Positions 14,074-21,737 of a stretch of DNA of 23,018 nt are shown here, one piece after another. The translations under genes were made by a program, and so were the position numbers. The DNA lies in the NCBI GenBank assembly GCA_964573115.1, contig CAZNIP010000048.1:1-23018 (forward strand), in the 5' to 3' direction. The notes beneath the pieces were generated by a model. That model had not been told where the DNA came from, ran no database searches, and worked only from the letters and a program-made list of their open reading frames with translations. This DNA comes from CAYOID01 sp964573115. GTDB taxonomy: Bacteria; Desulfobacterota; Desulfovibrionia; Desulfovibrionales; Desulfothermaceae. Numbering within the stretch: the stretch's first letter is position 1; each line of letters begins with the position of its first letter.

Positions 14074-15015
14074 GGCAATCTGTATGCCGTTGTTCAGCAG
14101 GTCCTGCTGCAGGACTTCGCGCATCCGCCGGCTCACAGGGCCTGGGCGGACATCGTGGATGGGCTGGTCGTTGTACCTGACCACCCCCACCGCATCGAAG
14201 CTCGTTCCCAGAAGGATGACTTCCCTGGCCTCCAGGAGTTCCCATTCCTCAACCGGCCTGATGACGATCTGGATCTCGTCGGCCAGAAGCTCCAGGGCCC
14301 GCATCAGGGTGGTCCCCTCCAGGGCCTGGCGCAGCTCCGGGACCACGAGCTCACCGCTCCGGGAAACAAGACAGATGTTTTCCGTCGCGCCCTCGGCCAC
14401 AAAGCCATGCTCGTCAAAACAGAGCGGGTAGTCGTATCCCTTGAGCACAGCTTCCCGTTTCATGAGCACGTTGGGCAGGTAGTCCACGCTCTTGACCTTG
14501 GACAGGTAGTCCTGTTTGGCCGGAACCTGGACCCTGAAGGCCGTGACCCCGTGCTCCCAGAACTCGGGGTCATATCTCTTCAGCTTGCGGATGACCAGAT
14601 AGAGGCTGGACTCGGGGCATTCCCGGAAATCAATGGTGAATCCCCCAGGACCCCGGCCGATGAGGGCCGTGATCAACCCCTCGTCATGCCCGGAAGCAGC
14701 GGTTGTTTCCAGAATGAGCTCCCGGACCCGCTTCCACGAACATGGGGGCTGGAGGAAGAGCGCTTCACAGGACCGCTTCATCCTGGCCACGTGGGCGTCG
14801 AGCTGATACACCTTTCCGTGTTCGAACTTGAGGGTTTCGAACACCCCGTCGCCCCTGTGGACGAGGTGGTCGTCCAGGGGAATGACCATCATCCTTGGAT
14901 CACGGCAGATCAGGTCCAGCCTGTGGTCGTAGAAGGCCAGAACGTTGTCCAGCCCCGGCCTGGGGATGTTGAGCAGCCCCTCCATGTACTCGTCTGTGCT
15001 TGCGATCCTGGTCAC
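14059..15015 (-). CDS. Fold-type IV PLP-dependent aminotransferase or lyase (IlvE/DAT/PabC superfamily)
   Basis: A 318-residue cytoplasmic enzyme of class IV length (about 280-320). Visible landmarks: RGDGVFETLKFEHGKVYQLDAHVARM (residues 54-79), the N-terminal fold-IV pattern; the Schiff-base lysine K175 in SKVKSVDYLPNVLMKREA; E208 and N213 in VAEGATENICLV; and the phosphate-binding threonines in EGTTLMRAL (233-241). The lysine region looks more like D-alanine transaminase or 4-amino-4-deoxychorismate lyase than like classical IlvE, so branched-chain transaminase is possible but not proven. Start GTG 15015 has no strong ribosome site, and an in-frame stop lies just upstream; ATG 14985 (residue 11) is an alternative. 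It follows asd by 231 bases. Confidence 0.88.
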   Translation of the reverse strand: MTRIASTDEYMEGLLNIPRPGLDNVLAFYDHRLDLICRDPRMMVIPLDDHLVHRGDGVFETLKFEHGKVYQLDAHVARMKRSCEALFLQPPCSWKRVRELILETTAASGHDEGLITALIGRGPGGFTIDFRECPESSLYLVIRKLKRYDPEFWEHGVTAFRVQVPAKQDYLSKVKSVDYLPNVLMKREAVLKGYDYPLCFDEHGFVAEGATENICLVSRSGELVVPELRQALEGTTLMRALELLADEIQIVIRPVEEWELLEAREVILLGTSFDAVGVVRYNDQPIHDVRPGPVSRRMREVLQQDLLNNGIQIARHPV

Positions 15016-15135
15016 GATTCAGCCCGCAGTATGGTTGAAATTGGCTCTTCTCATCAGGACTGCTGCGACAGTTTGTTCTCATGAACCGATTCTGAATCCG
15101 TCATCCAGGTCGTGATCCGGGAGCCATTTCTGTTT

Positions 15136-15163
15136 CTGGATTCCGGCCTTCTCCGGAATGACG
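15136..15163. repeat. Extragenic palindromic repeat of the CTGGATTCCGG...GGAATGACG type
   Basis: The sequence CTGGATTCCGG, CCTTCT, CCGGAATGACG is a copy of a widespread proteobacterial intergenic palindrome (known from memory as the reverse of CGTCATTCCGG...CCGGAATCCAG). An eroded partial copy, CCGTCATCCAG, lies about 30 bases before it in the opposite sense. It sits between asd and the aminotransferase gene and may be a passive repeat or a transcript-end structure. Confidence 0.65.
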
Positions 15164-15176
15164 GGAAAAGACCTTC

Positions 15177-15244
15177 GCCGTTTGAGGAGACAAACGGCTC
15201 TGCCGCTGGAGTGTTGGCCTCTTTCACAATGTACGTGCATTGTG
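15177..15244 (-). terminator. Two hairpins behind asd, candidate terminator
   Basis: Two base-perfect hairpins follow the asd stop on the minus strand: CACAATG/CATTGTG with a six-base loop (15225-15244), two bases past the stop, and GCCGTTTG/CAAACGGC with a six-base loop (15177-15198). The second is followed after several bases by TCTTTTCC. Together they make a plausible, not canonical, terminator for asd. Confidence 0.5.
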
Positions 15245-15246
15245 CA

Positions 15247-16275
15247 TCAGGCCCTGGAGAGCAGACCTCTGTTCAGGATCTCCTCGGCGATCTGCACCGT
15301 ATTCAAGGCCGCCCCTTTGCGAATGTTGTCCGACACGATCCACAGGTTCAGGCCGTTGTCAATGGTCTCATCCTCTCGAATGCGGCCGACAAAGGTGTCG
15401 TCCTCCCCGGCAGCGTGGATGGGCATGGGGTAAATCTTTTCCCCCGGGTTGTCCAGAACCCGGACCCCGGGAGCCTGGCTCAGGATGACTCTGGCCTCCT
15501 GGGAGGTCAGTTTCCTGCTCGTCTCCACATTCACGGATTCGCTGTGGCCGAAAAAGACCGGCACCCTGACGGTGGTCGCGGTGACCCTGATGCCCTCATC
15601 GCCGATGATCTTGATGGTCTCGTTGACCATCTTCATCTCTTCCCTGGTGTACTCGTTGTCCTCGAAAGCATCGATATGGGGCAGACAGTTGAAGGCGATC
15701 TGATGGGGGTAGACCGTCACTTCCGGCTCCTGCATGTTGAACAGGGCCCGGACCTGGGACTGGAGCTCCTCCACAGCCTTTTGCCCGCTTCCGGACACGG
15801 CCTGATAGGTGGAGACCACGACCCGCTTGATCCCGGCCTTGTCATGCAGAGGCTTGAGGACCACGACCATCTGGATGGTGGAGCAGTTCGGATTGGCAAT
15901 GATGTTCTTGTGCCAGCGCAGGTCGTCAGGGTTGACCTCCGGGACCACCAGGGGGACCTCAGGGTCCATTCGCCAGGCGCTCGAGTTGTCCACCACCACG
16001 CACCCGGCCTGCGCCGCCTTGGGGGCAAACTCCCTGGATGTTCCGCCACCGGCTGAAAAAAGGGCCAGGTGGACATCGTTGAAGGAATCCTCCCTGAGCT
16101 CCTCGACGGTCAGCTCGCCCCCTCTGAAGGGCAGTTTCTTGCCTTCAGACCGGGCCGAGGCCAGGGCGCGGACGTTCCTGGCTGGAAAGTCGCGCTCTTC
16201 GAGGATCTTGAGCATCTCACGCCCAACCGCCCCTGTGGCGCCGGCCACGGCAACAGCCAGTTCCTGTGCATTCAT
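15247..16275 (-). CDS. asd: Aspartate-semialdehyde dehydrogenase
   Basis: A 342-residue enzyme of normal length. It makes L-aspartate semialdehyde from aspartyl phosphate with NADPH, the branch point to lysine/diaminopimelate, threonine and methionine. Motifs: NADP-binding GATGAVG at 12-18, SAGGGTSREFAP near 74-85, the catalytic cysteine C131 in ANPNCSTIQ, and H244 in VFFGHSESV. It belongs to the bacterial type-II-like Asd with short N-terminal Rossmann fold. ATG 16275 is preceded by a strong GAGGAGG six bases upstream; upstream in-frame codons run into the pilC side and are unlikely. It lies 82 bases after the pilC stop and could be cotranscribed with it. Confidence 0.97.
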   Translation of the reverse strand: MNAQELAVAVAGATGAVGREMLKILEERDFPARNVRALASARSEGKKLPFRGGELTVEELREDSFNDVHLALFSAGGGTSREFAPKAAQAGCVVVDNSSAWRMDPEVPLVVPEVNPDDLRWHKNIIANPNCSTIQMVVVLKPLHDKAGIKRVVVSTYQAVSGSGQKAVEELQSQVRALFNMQEPEVTVYPHQIAFNCLPHIDAFEDNEYTREEMKMVNETIKIIGDEGIRVTATTVRVPVFFGHSESVNVETSRKLTSQEARVILSQAPGVRVLDNPGEKIYPMPIHAAGEDDTFVGRIREDETIDNGLNLWIVSDNIRKGAALNTVQIAEEILNRGLLSRA

Positions 16276-16357
16276 GGCGTTCCTCCTCATTTGGGTTCTG
16301 TAGGCCGCAAAACCCTTTGACGGTTCGCCGACCTCGCCTGGAGGCCCGGCATCAACC

Positions 16358-17566
16358 CTATCCGGCCACTGTTCCGGCAATCTTGAAGATGGGCAGATAC
16401 ATGCTGATGACCAATCCCCCGACCACGACCCCCAGAAAGACGATCATGATCGGCTCGATCAGGGAGGTCAAATTGGAGACGGCCACATCCACTTCGTCGT
16501 CATAGAAGTCAGCAACTTTCGAGAGCATGGTGTCCAAAGATCCCGTGGATTCGCCGATGGACAGCATGTGAATGACCATCGGGGGAAAGACTCCTGTGGC
16601 GTCCAGGGGTTCTGCCAGGGTCTGTCCTTCGGATATCGATTTTCGGGCCTTGAAAACCCCGATTTCCACAGTCTTGTTGCCTGCGGTTTTGGCCACCACC
16701 TCCAGAGCATAGAGGATCGGCACTCCGCTGGAAACCATGGTGCTCAGGGTTCTGCTGAACCTGGCCACGGCCACCTTGCGCAGCAGAGGCCCGAAGACCG
16801 GCAGAAAGAGGATCCACCGATCGACGAGTATCTTGCCCCGCTCCCAGCGATAGAAGAATCGGAAAAGGACCACAAAGGCAGCCAGCCCCAGGAGGATCCA
16901 GATGATATTGCCTTTGACAAAACGGCTCAATCCGATGACAAAAGCTGTCGGCGCCGGCAGGGAACCTCCGAAGTCGGCAAACATTTTTTCAAAGGTGGGG
17001 ATGACGAAGATGAGGATGATCGCGATCACGCCCACAGCCACGACGCTGACCACAGCAGGGTAGATCATGGCCCCCTTGACCTTGGACTTGAGGTTGGCCG
17101 CCTTTTCAATGTACTCGGCCAGGCGGTTGAGCACAATGTCCAGAACACCTCCGGTCTCCCCGGCATTGACCATGTTCGTGTAGAGGTCGTCGAACACATC
17201 CTTGTGTTTGGCCAGGGCCTCGTAGAGTGAGCTGCCGCCCTCCACGTCATTCCTGACCTCGTAGAGCTTGCGCCGCAGTTTGTTGTTTTCGGTCTGCTCG
17301 CACATGACCTGCAAGGCCTGAAGAATCGGGACTCCTGAGTTGACCATGGTTGCGAACTGCCTGGAGAACACAACCATGTCCCTGGAGCTGACCCCCCCCT
17401 CGAGAAACGTGCCTTCCAGCAGATCCTTGGGCTTGGGCTTGACCTTGATCTCGGTGAATCCCTTTCTCTGGAGGGAACCCTGGGCCATCTCCAGACTCGG
17501 GGCATCCAGGTCCCCTTTGACTTTTCGACCGGCCCTGTTTCTGGCCTTGTAGATGAAAATGGGCAT
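16358..17566 (-). CDS. pilC: Type IV pilus / type II secretion inner-membrane protein (PilC/GspF)
   Basis: A 402-residue protein of normal length with two T2SSF domains. Residues 1-50 are the small N-terminal PilC region (MPIFIYKARNRAGRKVKG). Domain 1 covers about 68-190 (FSRQFATMVNSGVPILQAL), domain 2 about 268-392 (FSRTLSTMVSSGVPILYAL), and the GESTGSLDTML motif is near 338. Membrane segments are near 168-190, 218-238 and 372-396. It forms the inner-membrane platform driven by PilB/PilT-type ATPases. No pilB, pilT or pilD gene accompanies it; it is followed by asd. ATG 17566 has AAGGA five bases upstream. PilC (pilus) is slightly favoured over GspF, from the N-terminus. Confidence 0.94.
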   Translation of the reverse strand: MPIFIYKARNRAGRKVKGDLDAPSLEMAQGSLQRKGFTEIKVKPKPKDLLEGTFLEGGVSSRDMVVFSRQFATMVNSGVPILQALQVMCEQTENNKLRRKLYEVRNDVEGGSSLYEALAKHKDVFDDLYTNMVNAGETGGVLDIVLNRLAEYIEKAANLKSKVKGAMIYPAVVSVVAVGVIAIILIFVIPTFEKMFADFGGSLPAPTAFVIGLSRFVKGNIIWILLGLAAFVVLFRFFYRWERGKILVDRWILFLPVFGPLLRKVAVARFSRTLSTMVSSGVPILYALEVVAKTAGNKTVEIGVFKARKSISEGQTLAEPLDATGVFPPMVIHMLSIGESTGSLDTMLSKVADFYDDEVDVAVSNLTSLIEPIMIVFLGVVVGGLVISMYLPIFKIAGTVAG

Positions 17567-17630
17567 GCTCGTCCTTCTCCCCTGTTCAGATTGGAAACTC
17601 AGCGCTCAAGGAGGGTTGAAACCTTCGACG

Positions 17631-17658
17631 GTTTACGTCTGGTCCGATTCAGTATAGA
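17631..17658 (+). promoter_or_regulatory. Candidate promoter for the kdsB-carA unit
   Basis: A -10-like TATAGA at 17653-17658 is preceded by GTTTAC (17631-17636) with a 16-base spacer. It lies in the 256-base gap between the divergent pilC and kdsB genes, about 165 bases upstream of kdsB. The match is moderate and no start site can be verified. Confidence 0.3.
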
Positions 17659-17822
17659 CTGCTGCCCGGATGTGCTGCGGTTGCTGACACCCGGCACCCA
17701 TAAACCATTCAAAGCGTTTTTTCAAACCCGGGTCATGACTGTTCCTGCCTTTGAGCCACTCATTGGCACAAGGCCCCACAGCTTTTTGCAAAAACCATGC
17801 AATGTTGACGTCAGGTCAGGCC

Positions 17823-18569
17823 ATGGCTTCCTTGCCCAAGACTTACGCAATCATTCCAGCTCGATACGATTCTTCCCGCTTTCCTGGGAAACCACTGGCC
17901 CCGATCCTGAATCGTCCCATGATTTGGCATGTCTGGACCAGGGCTGCCCGCTGCCCGGAACTGGACGGCATCTTCCTGGCCACTGACGACGATCGCATCC
18001 TCAAGGCGGCCGCAGAGCTGGACATCCCGGCGGTGTCCACCAGCCGGGACCACACCAGCGGCACGGACCGGATCTATGAGGCGGCCTGCAGGCTCAACCT
18101 TCCTCTGGACTCCGTGATCATCAATGTCCAGGGCGACGAACCCGCTCTGAACCCGGACATGCTCACTGAGCTCGTCCGTCCCATGACTGACCCCGCGGTC
18201 CAGGTCAGCACACTGGCCAGACTGATCACGGCCTCTGAGGCCCAGAATCCCAACATGGTCAAAGCCGTGCGGTCGGCCAACGGCCAGGCCCTCTATTTTT
18301 CCCGGGCTCCCGTGCCCTTTGCCAGAGATGGACAGGCTGTGCCCTACCTGGGTCACATCGGGCTGTACGCCTATCGCCTTCCCGTCCTGAAGCGGTTTCA
18401 CGAACTCCCTCCCAGCCCCCTGGAACACCTTGAACACCTGGAGCAGCTCAGGCTGCTCGAAGCAGGCTTTCACCTCCAAATCGTGCTCACCGAGCACAGC
18501 TCCCAGGCCGTTGACCGGCCTGAAGACATCGCCCTGGTGGAAGCCATTCTGCACAAGGAGAACAACTGA
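17823..18569 (+). CDS. kdsB: 3-deoxy-manno-octulosonate cytidylyltransferase (CMP-Kdo synthetase)
   Basis: A 248-residue cytoplasmic enzyme of normal length. It activates Kdo with CTP to CMP-Kdo for lipopolysaccharide inner core synthesis, so the host makes LPS. Signatures are IPARYDSSRFPGKPL (11-25), the CTP-binding loop, TSGTDRIYEA (78-87), NVQGDEP (101-107) with the metal-binding aspartate, SRAPVPF (160-166) and HIGLYAYR (178-185). I start at ATG 17823 because conservation begins there; ATG 17802 and 17751 are in frame but add an unconserved leader. The ribosome site is weak. The stop overlaps the carA start (TGATG). Confidence 0.94.
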   Translation: MASLPKTYAIIPARYDSSRFPGKPLAPILNRPMIWHVWTRAARCPELDGIFLATDDDRILKAAAELDIPAVSTSRDHTSGTDRIYEAACRLNLPLDSVIINVQGDEPALNPDMLTELVRPMTDPAVQVSTLARLITASEAQNPNMVKAVRSANGQALYFSRAPVPFARDGQAVPYLGHIGLYAYRLPVLKRFHELPPSPLEHLEHLEQLRLLEAGFHLQIVLTEHSSQAVDRPEDIALVEAILHKENN

Positions 18570-19687
18570 TGCGAGCCATCTTAGGACTCGAAGACGGGAC
18601 TTGGTTTGAAGGCCGGTCTTTCACCGGACCGGGAGAGGCCAGCGGTGAAGTCATCTTCAACACCGGCATGAGCGGATATCAGGAGGTTCTGACCGACCCC
18701 TCCTACTGCCGGCAGCTGGTGTGCATGACCTACCCCCACATGGGCAACTACGGCATCAACCCCGAGGACATCGAATCCAGCCGGATCCAGGTCTCAGGCT
18801 TCATCGTCAAGGAATGCTGCCGGCAACCGTCGAACTTCAGGAGCACGATCTCGCTGCCCGACTATCTCTCCCAGCAGGGGGTTCTCGGGATGGAAGGACT
18901 CGACACCCGGGCCCTGACCAGACACATCCGGCTGCAGGGGGCCATGCGCGGCGTGATCTCCACCTCTGGCGAGCCGCAGGAGGTGGTGGCCAAGGCCAGG
19001 GAAATCCCAGAAATGGAGGGCTCCAACCTGATCCCCCATGTGGAGCCCCAAAAACCCTATCTGTGGACGGACCAGGGTCCTCAGCCGGTGGACCTCTCCC
19101 CGGGCTCCTCAGTCTGGACCGGCTCCGGCCCGCGAGTCCTGGTCCTGGACTACGGGGCCAAGTGGAACATCCTCAGGCATCTCAGGAACCGCGGGGCCCA
19201 GGTCCTGGCCGTGCCAGGCTCCTGGACAGCCGAGCAGGTCAAGGGGTGTGAACCCGAGGCCATCTTTCTGTCCAACGGTCCCGGCGATCCAGCTGCCCTG
19301 GACTCGATCATTCATCACTGCGCCATGCTCATGGATGATTACCCGACCGGGGGGATCTGCCTCGGACACCAGATCATCGGCCTGGCCCTTGGCGCCACGA
19401 GCTTCAAGCTCAAATTCGGGCATCACGGCCTGAACCACCCGGTCAAGGATCTGTCCACCGGGCATATTGAAATTTCTTCTCAGAATCACGGTTTTTGCGT
19501 CGACATCTCAAAACTGGACGTCCTCCGCCAGACCCATATCAACCTCAACGACGCCACCCTGGAAGGCTTCAGGCACACCTCCAGGCCGATCATGGCTGTT
19601 CAGTACCATCCAGAGGCCGCACCAGGGCCGCACGACTCAAACAGTTTTTTCGATGCCTTCATGCGCATGGTCCAGGGTCAGTCTTAG
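18569..19687 (+). CDS. carA: Carbamoyl-phosphate synthase small (glutaminase) subunit
   Basis: A 372-residue protein of normal length. It hydrolyses glutamine and passes ammonia to CarB for carbamoyl phosphate, feeding pyrimidine and arginine synthesis. The N-terminal CPSase domain (1-150) has FNTGMSGYQEVLTDPSY. The C-terminal class I glutamine amidotransferase domain has SNGPGDP (235-241), the nucleophile C264 in GGICLGHQI and the H347-E349 pair in QYHPEAAPGPHD. All catalytic residues are present. Its ATG shares one base with the kdsB stop, so the two are coupled, an unusual functional pair. carB is not adjacent; a TPR gene follows after 64 bases. Confidence 0.97.
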   Translation: MRAILGLEDGTWFEGRSFTGPGEASGEVIFNTGMSGYQEVLTDPSYCRQLVCMTYPHMGNYGINPEDIESSRIQVSGFIVKECCRQPSNFRSTISLPDYLSQQGVLGMEGLDTRALTRHIRLQGAMRGVISTSGEPQEVVAKAREIPEMEGSNLIPHVEPQKPYLWTDQGPQPVDLSPGSSVWTGSGPRVLVLDYGAKWNILRHLRNRGAQVLAVPGSWTAEQVKGCEPEAIFLSNGPGDPAALDSIIHHCAMLMDDYPTGGICLGHQIIGLALGATSFKLKFGHHGLNHPVKDLSTGHIEISSQNHGFCVDISKLDVLRQTHINLNDATLEGFRHTSRPIMAVQYHPEAAPGPHDSNSFFDAFMRMVQGQS

Positions 19688-19712
19688 AACCTGGATGAAC
19701 CATCCCTGAATG

Positions 19713-19739
19713 TTCAGCGCTGCCCGGGACCGCGCTGAA
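19713..19739 (+). promoter_or_regulatory. Hairpin directly upstream of the TPR gene ribosome site
   Basis: TTCAGCGC and GCGCTGAA form a perfect eight-base inverted repeat with an 11-base loop, ending right before the AGGAG that serves ATG 19752. The stem sequence resembles the terminal hairpin of the intergenic repeat at 13881-14030, so it may be a solo remnant. It may act as an attenuator or stabiliser after carA. Confidence 0.5.
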
Positions 19740-19751
19740 GAGGAGCTTGAC

Positions 19752-20561
19752 ATGGCAGGTGATGTCAGCAAGGCCAGATCGCGTTTGAACAGCGTCAATC
19801 TCCTGCTCAAACAGCAAAAACTGATCTCAGCCGTCATGGCCCTTGAGGAGGGGGTCAGCATCTATCTGCACACTCAACTCCTGAAGCATGAGATCCAGGA
19901 CCTCCAGCACAAGATCGAGTCGGCCACAGCGGCTTTGAGTCTGAACCAGGACTTCAAGCAAAACTACCCTCTGGTCCTCGAGTACACCCCGGGGCATGAG
20001 AAGACGCTCCAGAAAGAGCTCAGGAAGATCGTTGAAGAGCTCCAGGAATCAGTGACCTCCGGCGCCCAGGAGCACCTCAAGCTCCTCGAGCAGCACAAGG
20101 AGACCGCATTGACCTCTGGCCAGGCCCACCTGGACCGCAGGGAGTTCGACCAGGCCGAAACTGTTTTTCAGTCCCTGCTGAAAGAGTTCAGCGATGATGC
20201 CGACCTGAAGATCGACATCGCTGACCGGTATCTGGAAAAAGACCTCTTTGACGAAGCCCTCAAGTACCTCAAGCGGGCCCACGACGACGATCCGGACTCG
20301 ATCTTCGTCCTCAACAAGCTGGGCGTGGCCCTGCGCAAGGCCGGCCGATTCCAGCTGGCGGAAAGGGTCTTTCTTGAGGCCCTGCGCAAGTCCTCGTCAG
20401 ACGAATTTCTCTTCTTCAATCTCGGCCGGGTCTACATCGACTGGAAAAAATGGGGCAAGGCCATCCAGGCCTCGGAAAAGGCCCTTTCCTGCCGCTCCCC
20501 CTTTCCGGAAGCCGAAAAGATGCGCCTCTTTGCCCAAAAGAAGCACAAGGCTTCCGCATAG
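19752..20561 (+). CDS. TPR-repeat protein of unknown function
   Basis: A 269-residue soluble protein without signal peptide or membrane helix. The N-terminal 115 residues are helical and charged, with predicted coiled-coil character (HEIQDLQHKIESATAAL, EKTLQKELRKIVEELQES). The C-terminal half holds about four TPR-like helix pairs: about 119-150, 152-183, 186-217 and 219-250, with the typical G/A/Y/A spacing in ADRYLEKDLFDEALKYL and NKLGVALRKAGRFQLAERVF. ATG 19752 is chosen for GGAG six bases upstream; ATG 19710 would be inside the hairpin region. It could be a scaffold or co-chaperone. Synteny behind carA is the only clue to role, and no function is claimed. Confidence 0.85.
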   Translation: MAGDVSKARSRLNSVNLLLKQQKLISAVMALEEGVSIYLHTQLLKHEIQDLQHKIESATAALSLNQDFKQNYPLVLEYTPGHEKTLQKELRKIVEELQESVTSGAQEHLKLLEQHKETALTSGQAHLDRREFDQAETVFQSLLKEFSDDADLKIDIADRYLEKDLFDEALKYLKRAHDDDPDSIFVLNKLGVALRKAGRFQLAERVFLEALRKSSSDEFLFFNLGRVYIDWKKWGKAIQASEKALSCRSPFPEAEKMRLFAQKKHKASA

Positions 20562-20600
20562 CTGTCAGCGCTGCCCCTGGCTTTCCCCAGTTTGACCATG

Positions 20601-20658
20601 CTCAGGCTCCCTCTTTCGAAAGCTCCGCCTGAGGGCTCTCCTCTGCTTGAGAAGAGCC
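20601..20658. terminator. Hairpins between convergent TPR and pdxA genes
   Basis: CTCAGGC and GCCTGAG pair perfectly (20601-20633) around a loop that itself holds CTTTCGAAAG, and GGCTCT/AGAGCC pairs next to it (20634-20658). The region between the two convergent genes (163 bases) has no gene and these stems could end transcripts from either side, although no clear T-run is present. Confidence 0.4.
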
Positions 20659-20724
20659 GGGCTGATGGGTGTCTGGCTCATCCGGCCTTTCATGCCAACA
20701 CGGCGCCGGTCCTGGCCGTCATCT

Positions 20725-21735
20725 TCACTCTTGACTGTGGACAAGACGAAGGGCGGCCTCCACCGCCAGCTGCAAGCTTGCGGTCTCGGCCCGGCCGGTT
20801 CCCACCAGGTCGTATCCGGTGCCGTGATCCACAGACGTTCGCACCCAGGGCAGGCCAAGGGTGATGTTCACGGCCTGATTGAAGTGAACGGACTTGAGCG
20901 GTCCCAGCCCCTGATCGTGATACATGGCCAGGACCGCTGAGAACTCCCCCTTCAGAGCCCGGTGAAAGATGGTGTCCGCAGGCAGCGGTCCCTCGACCCT
21001 GATGCCCGCTTTCCGGGCCTCGAGAATGGCCGGGCTGATGATCCTCTCCTCCTCATGCCCCAGTTGCCCCCATTCGCCTGCATGGGGATTCAGGCCGCAG
21101 ACCCCCAGGGGGCGGCCGGAGGGGCCATCGAGCCGGCGCACCAGATTCCAGGTCAGCCCCAGGCAGCGGACGATCTTCTCCCCGGTCACCCTTTCGCTGA
21201 CCATCCGCAGGGGCAGGTGAGTGGTCACCAGAGAAACCCGAAGGATGGGACCTGCCAGATGCATGCACACCTGATCGGCCTCCAGTCCGGCTCTGTTGGC
21301 CAGAAACTCAGTGTGGCCGGGGAAACGATATCCGGCCTCGTTGATCATGGCCTTGTTCAGGGGACAGGTGACCAGGCCCCCTCCCTGCCCGGCCCGGAGG
21401 GCTTGACAGACTGTATCCAGGCTGATCGCCGCAGCCCGGCCGCCTTCTCGAGTGGGCTCCCCGGGACAGCTCTGAAAATCCCGCAGTGCTGACGGGGTGA
21501 AGACATACAGTCCAGGGGGCCGGTGCTGGAGGTCCCCGGTTCGGTCCAGCTCGGTCCAGAACGGAAAAAGCCCATACCTGCGGCAGGAGGCTTGAAGCAC
21601 ATGAACCGGTCCCACCAGGCAGATTCGGGCTTCGGCTGGGAGGGCTGTCTCCCTGCCCAGGAACCGTACCGCAAGGTCAGGCCCCAGGCCGTTGGGATCG
21701 CCCAGAGTGAGCCATATCGTGGTCTCAGGCCGCAC
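20725..21735 (-). CDS. pdxA: 4-hydroxythreonine-4-phosphate dehydrogenase
   Basis: A 336-residue enzyme of normal length. It oxidises 4-phosphohydroxythreonine in the DXP-dependent pyridoxal phosphate (vitamin B6) pathway. Motifs: GDPNGLGPD (12-20), CPLNKAMINEAG and FPGHTEF with H141, LNPHAGEWGQLGHEE with H218, GPLPADTIF, MYHDQGLGPLK with H273, and VNITLGLPWVRTSVDHGTGYD. The three histidines are the metal ligands known in the family. Start GTG 21735 follows the ROK gene stop by two bases, with an AAGGA box somewhat far upstream (11 bases), so it is translated in a coupled way. The pairing with a sugar kinase-like gene has no clear metabolic reason. Confidence 0.95.
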   Translation of the reverse strand: MRPETTIWLTLGDPNGLGPDLAVRFLGRETALPAEARICLVGPVHVLQASCRRYGLFPFWTELDRTGDLQHRPPGLYVFTPSALRDFQSCPGEPTREGGRAAAISLDTVCQALRAGQGGGLVTCPLNKAMINEAGYRFPGHTEFLANRAGLEADQVCMHLAGPILRVSLVTTHLPLRMVSERVTGEKIVRCLGLTWNLVRRLDGPSGRPLGVCGLNPHAGEWGQLGHEEERIISPAILEARKAGIRVEGPLPADTIFHRALKGEFSAVLAMYHDQGLGPLKSVHFNQAVNITLGLPWVRTSVDHGTGYDLVGTGRAETASLQLAVEAALRLVHSQE

Positions 21736-21737
21736 GG

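Noticed and set aside
17740..17800. TTGGCAC near 17763 as a sigma-54 -24 element for kdsB
   Set aside because: No TTGC at the needed distance; the TTTTTGC is too far downstream.
20565..20660. Possible fourth copy of the intergenic repeat between the TPR gene and pdxA
   Set aside because: Only short words (TCAGCGC, TTCGAAAG, CCTGAG) are shared and their order is not convincingly kept.
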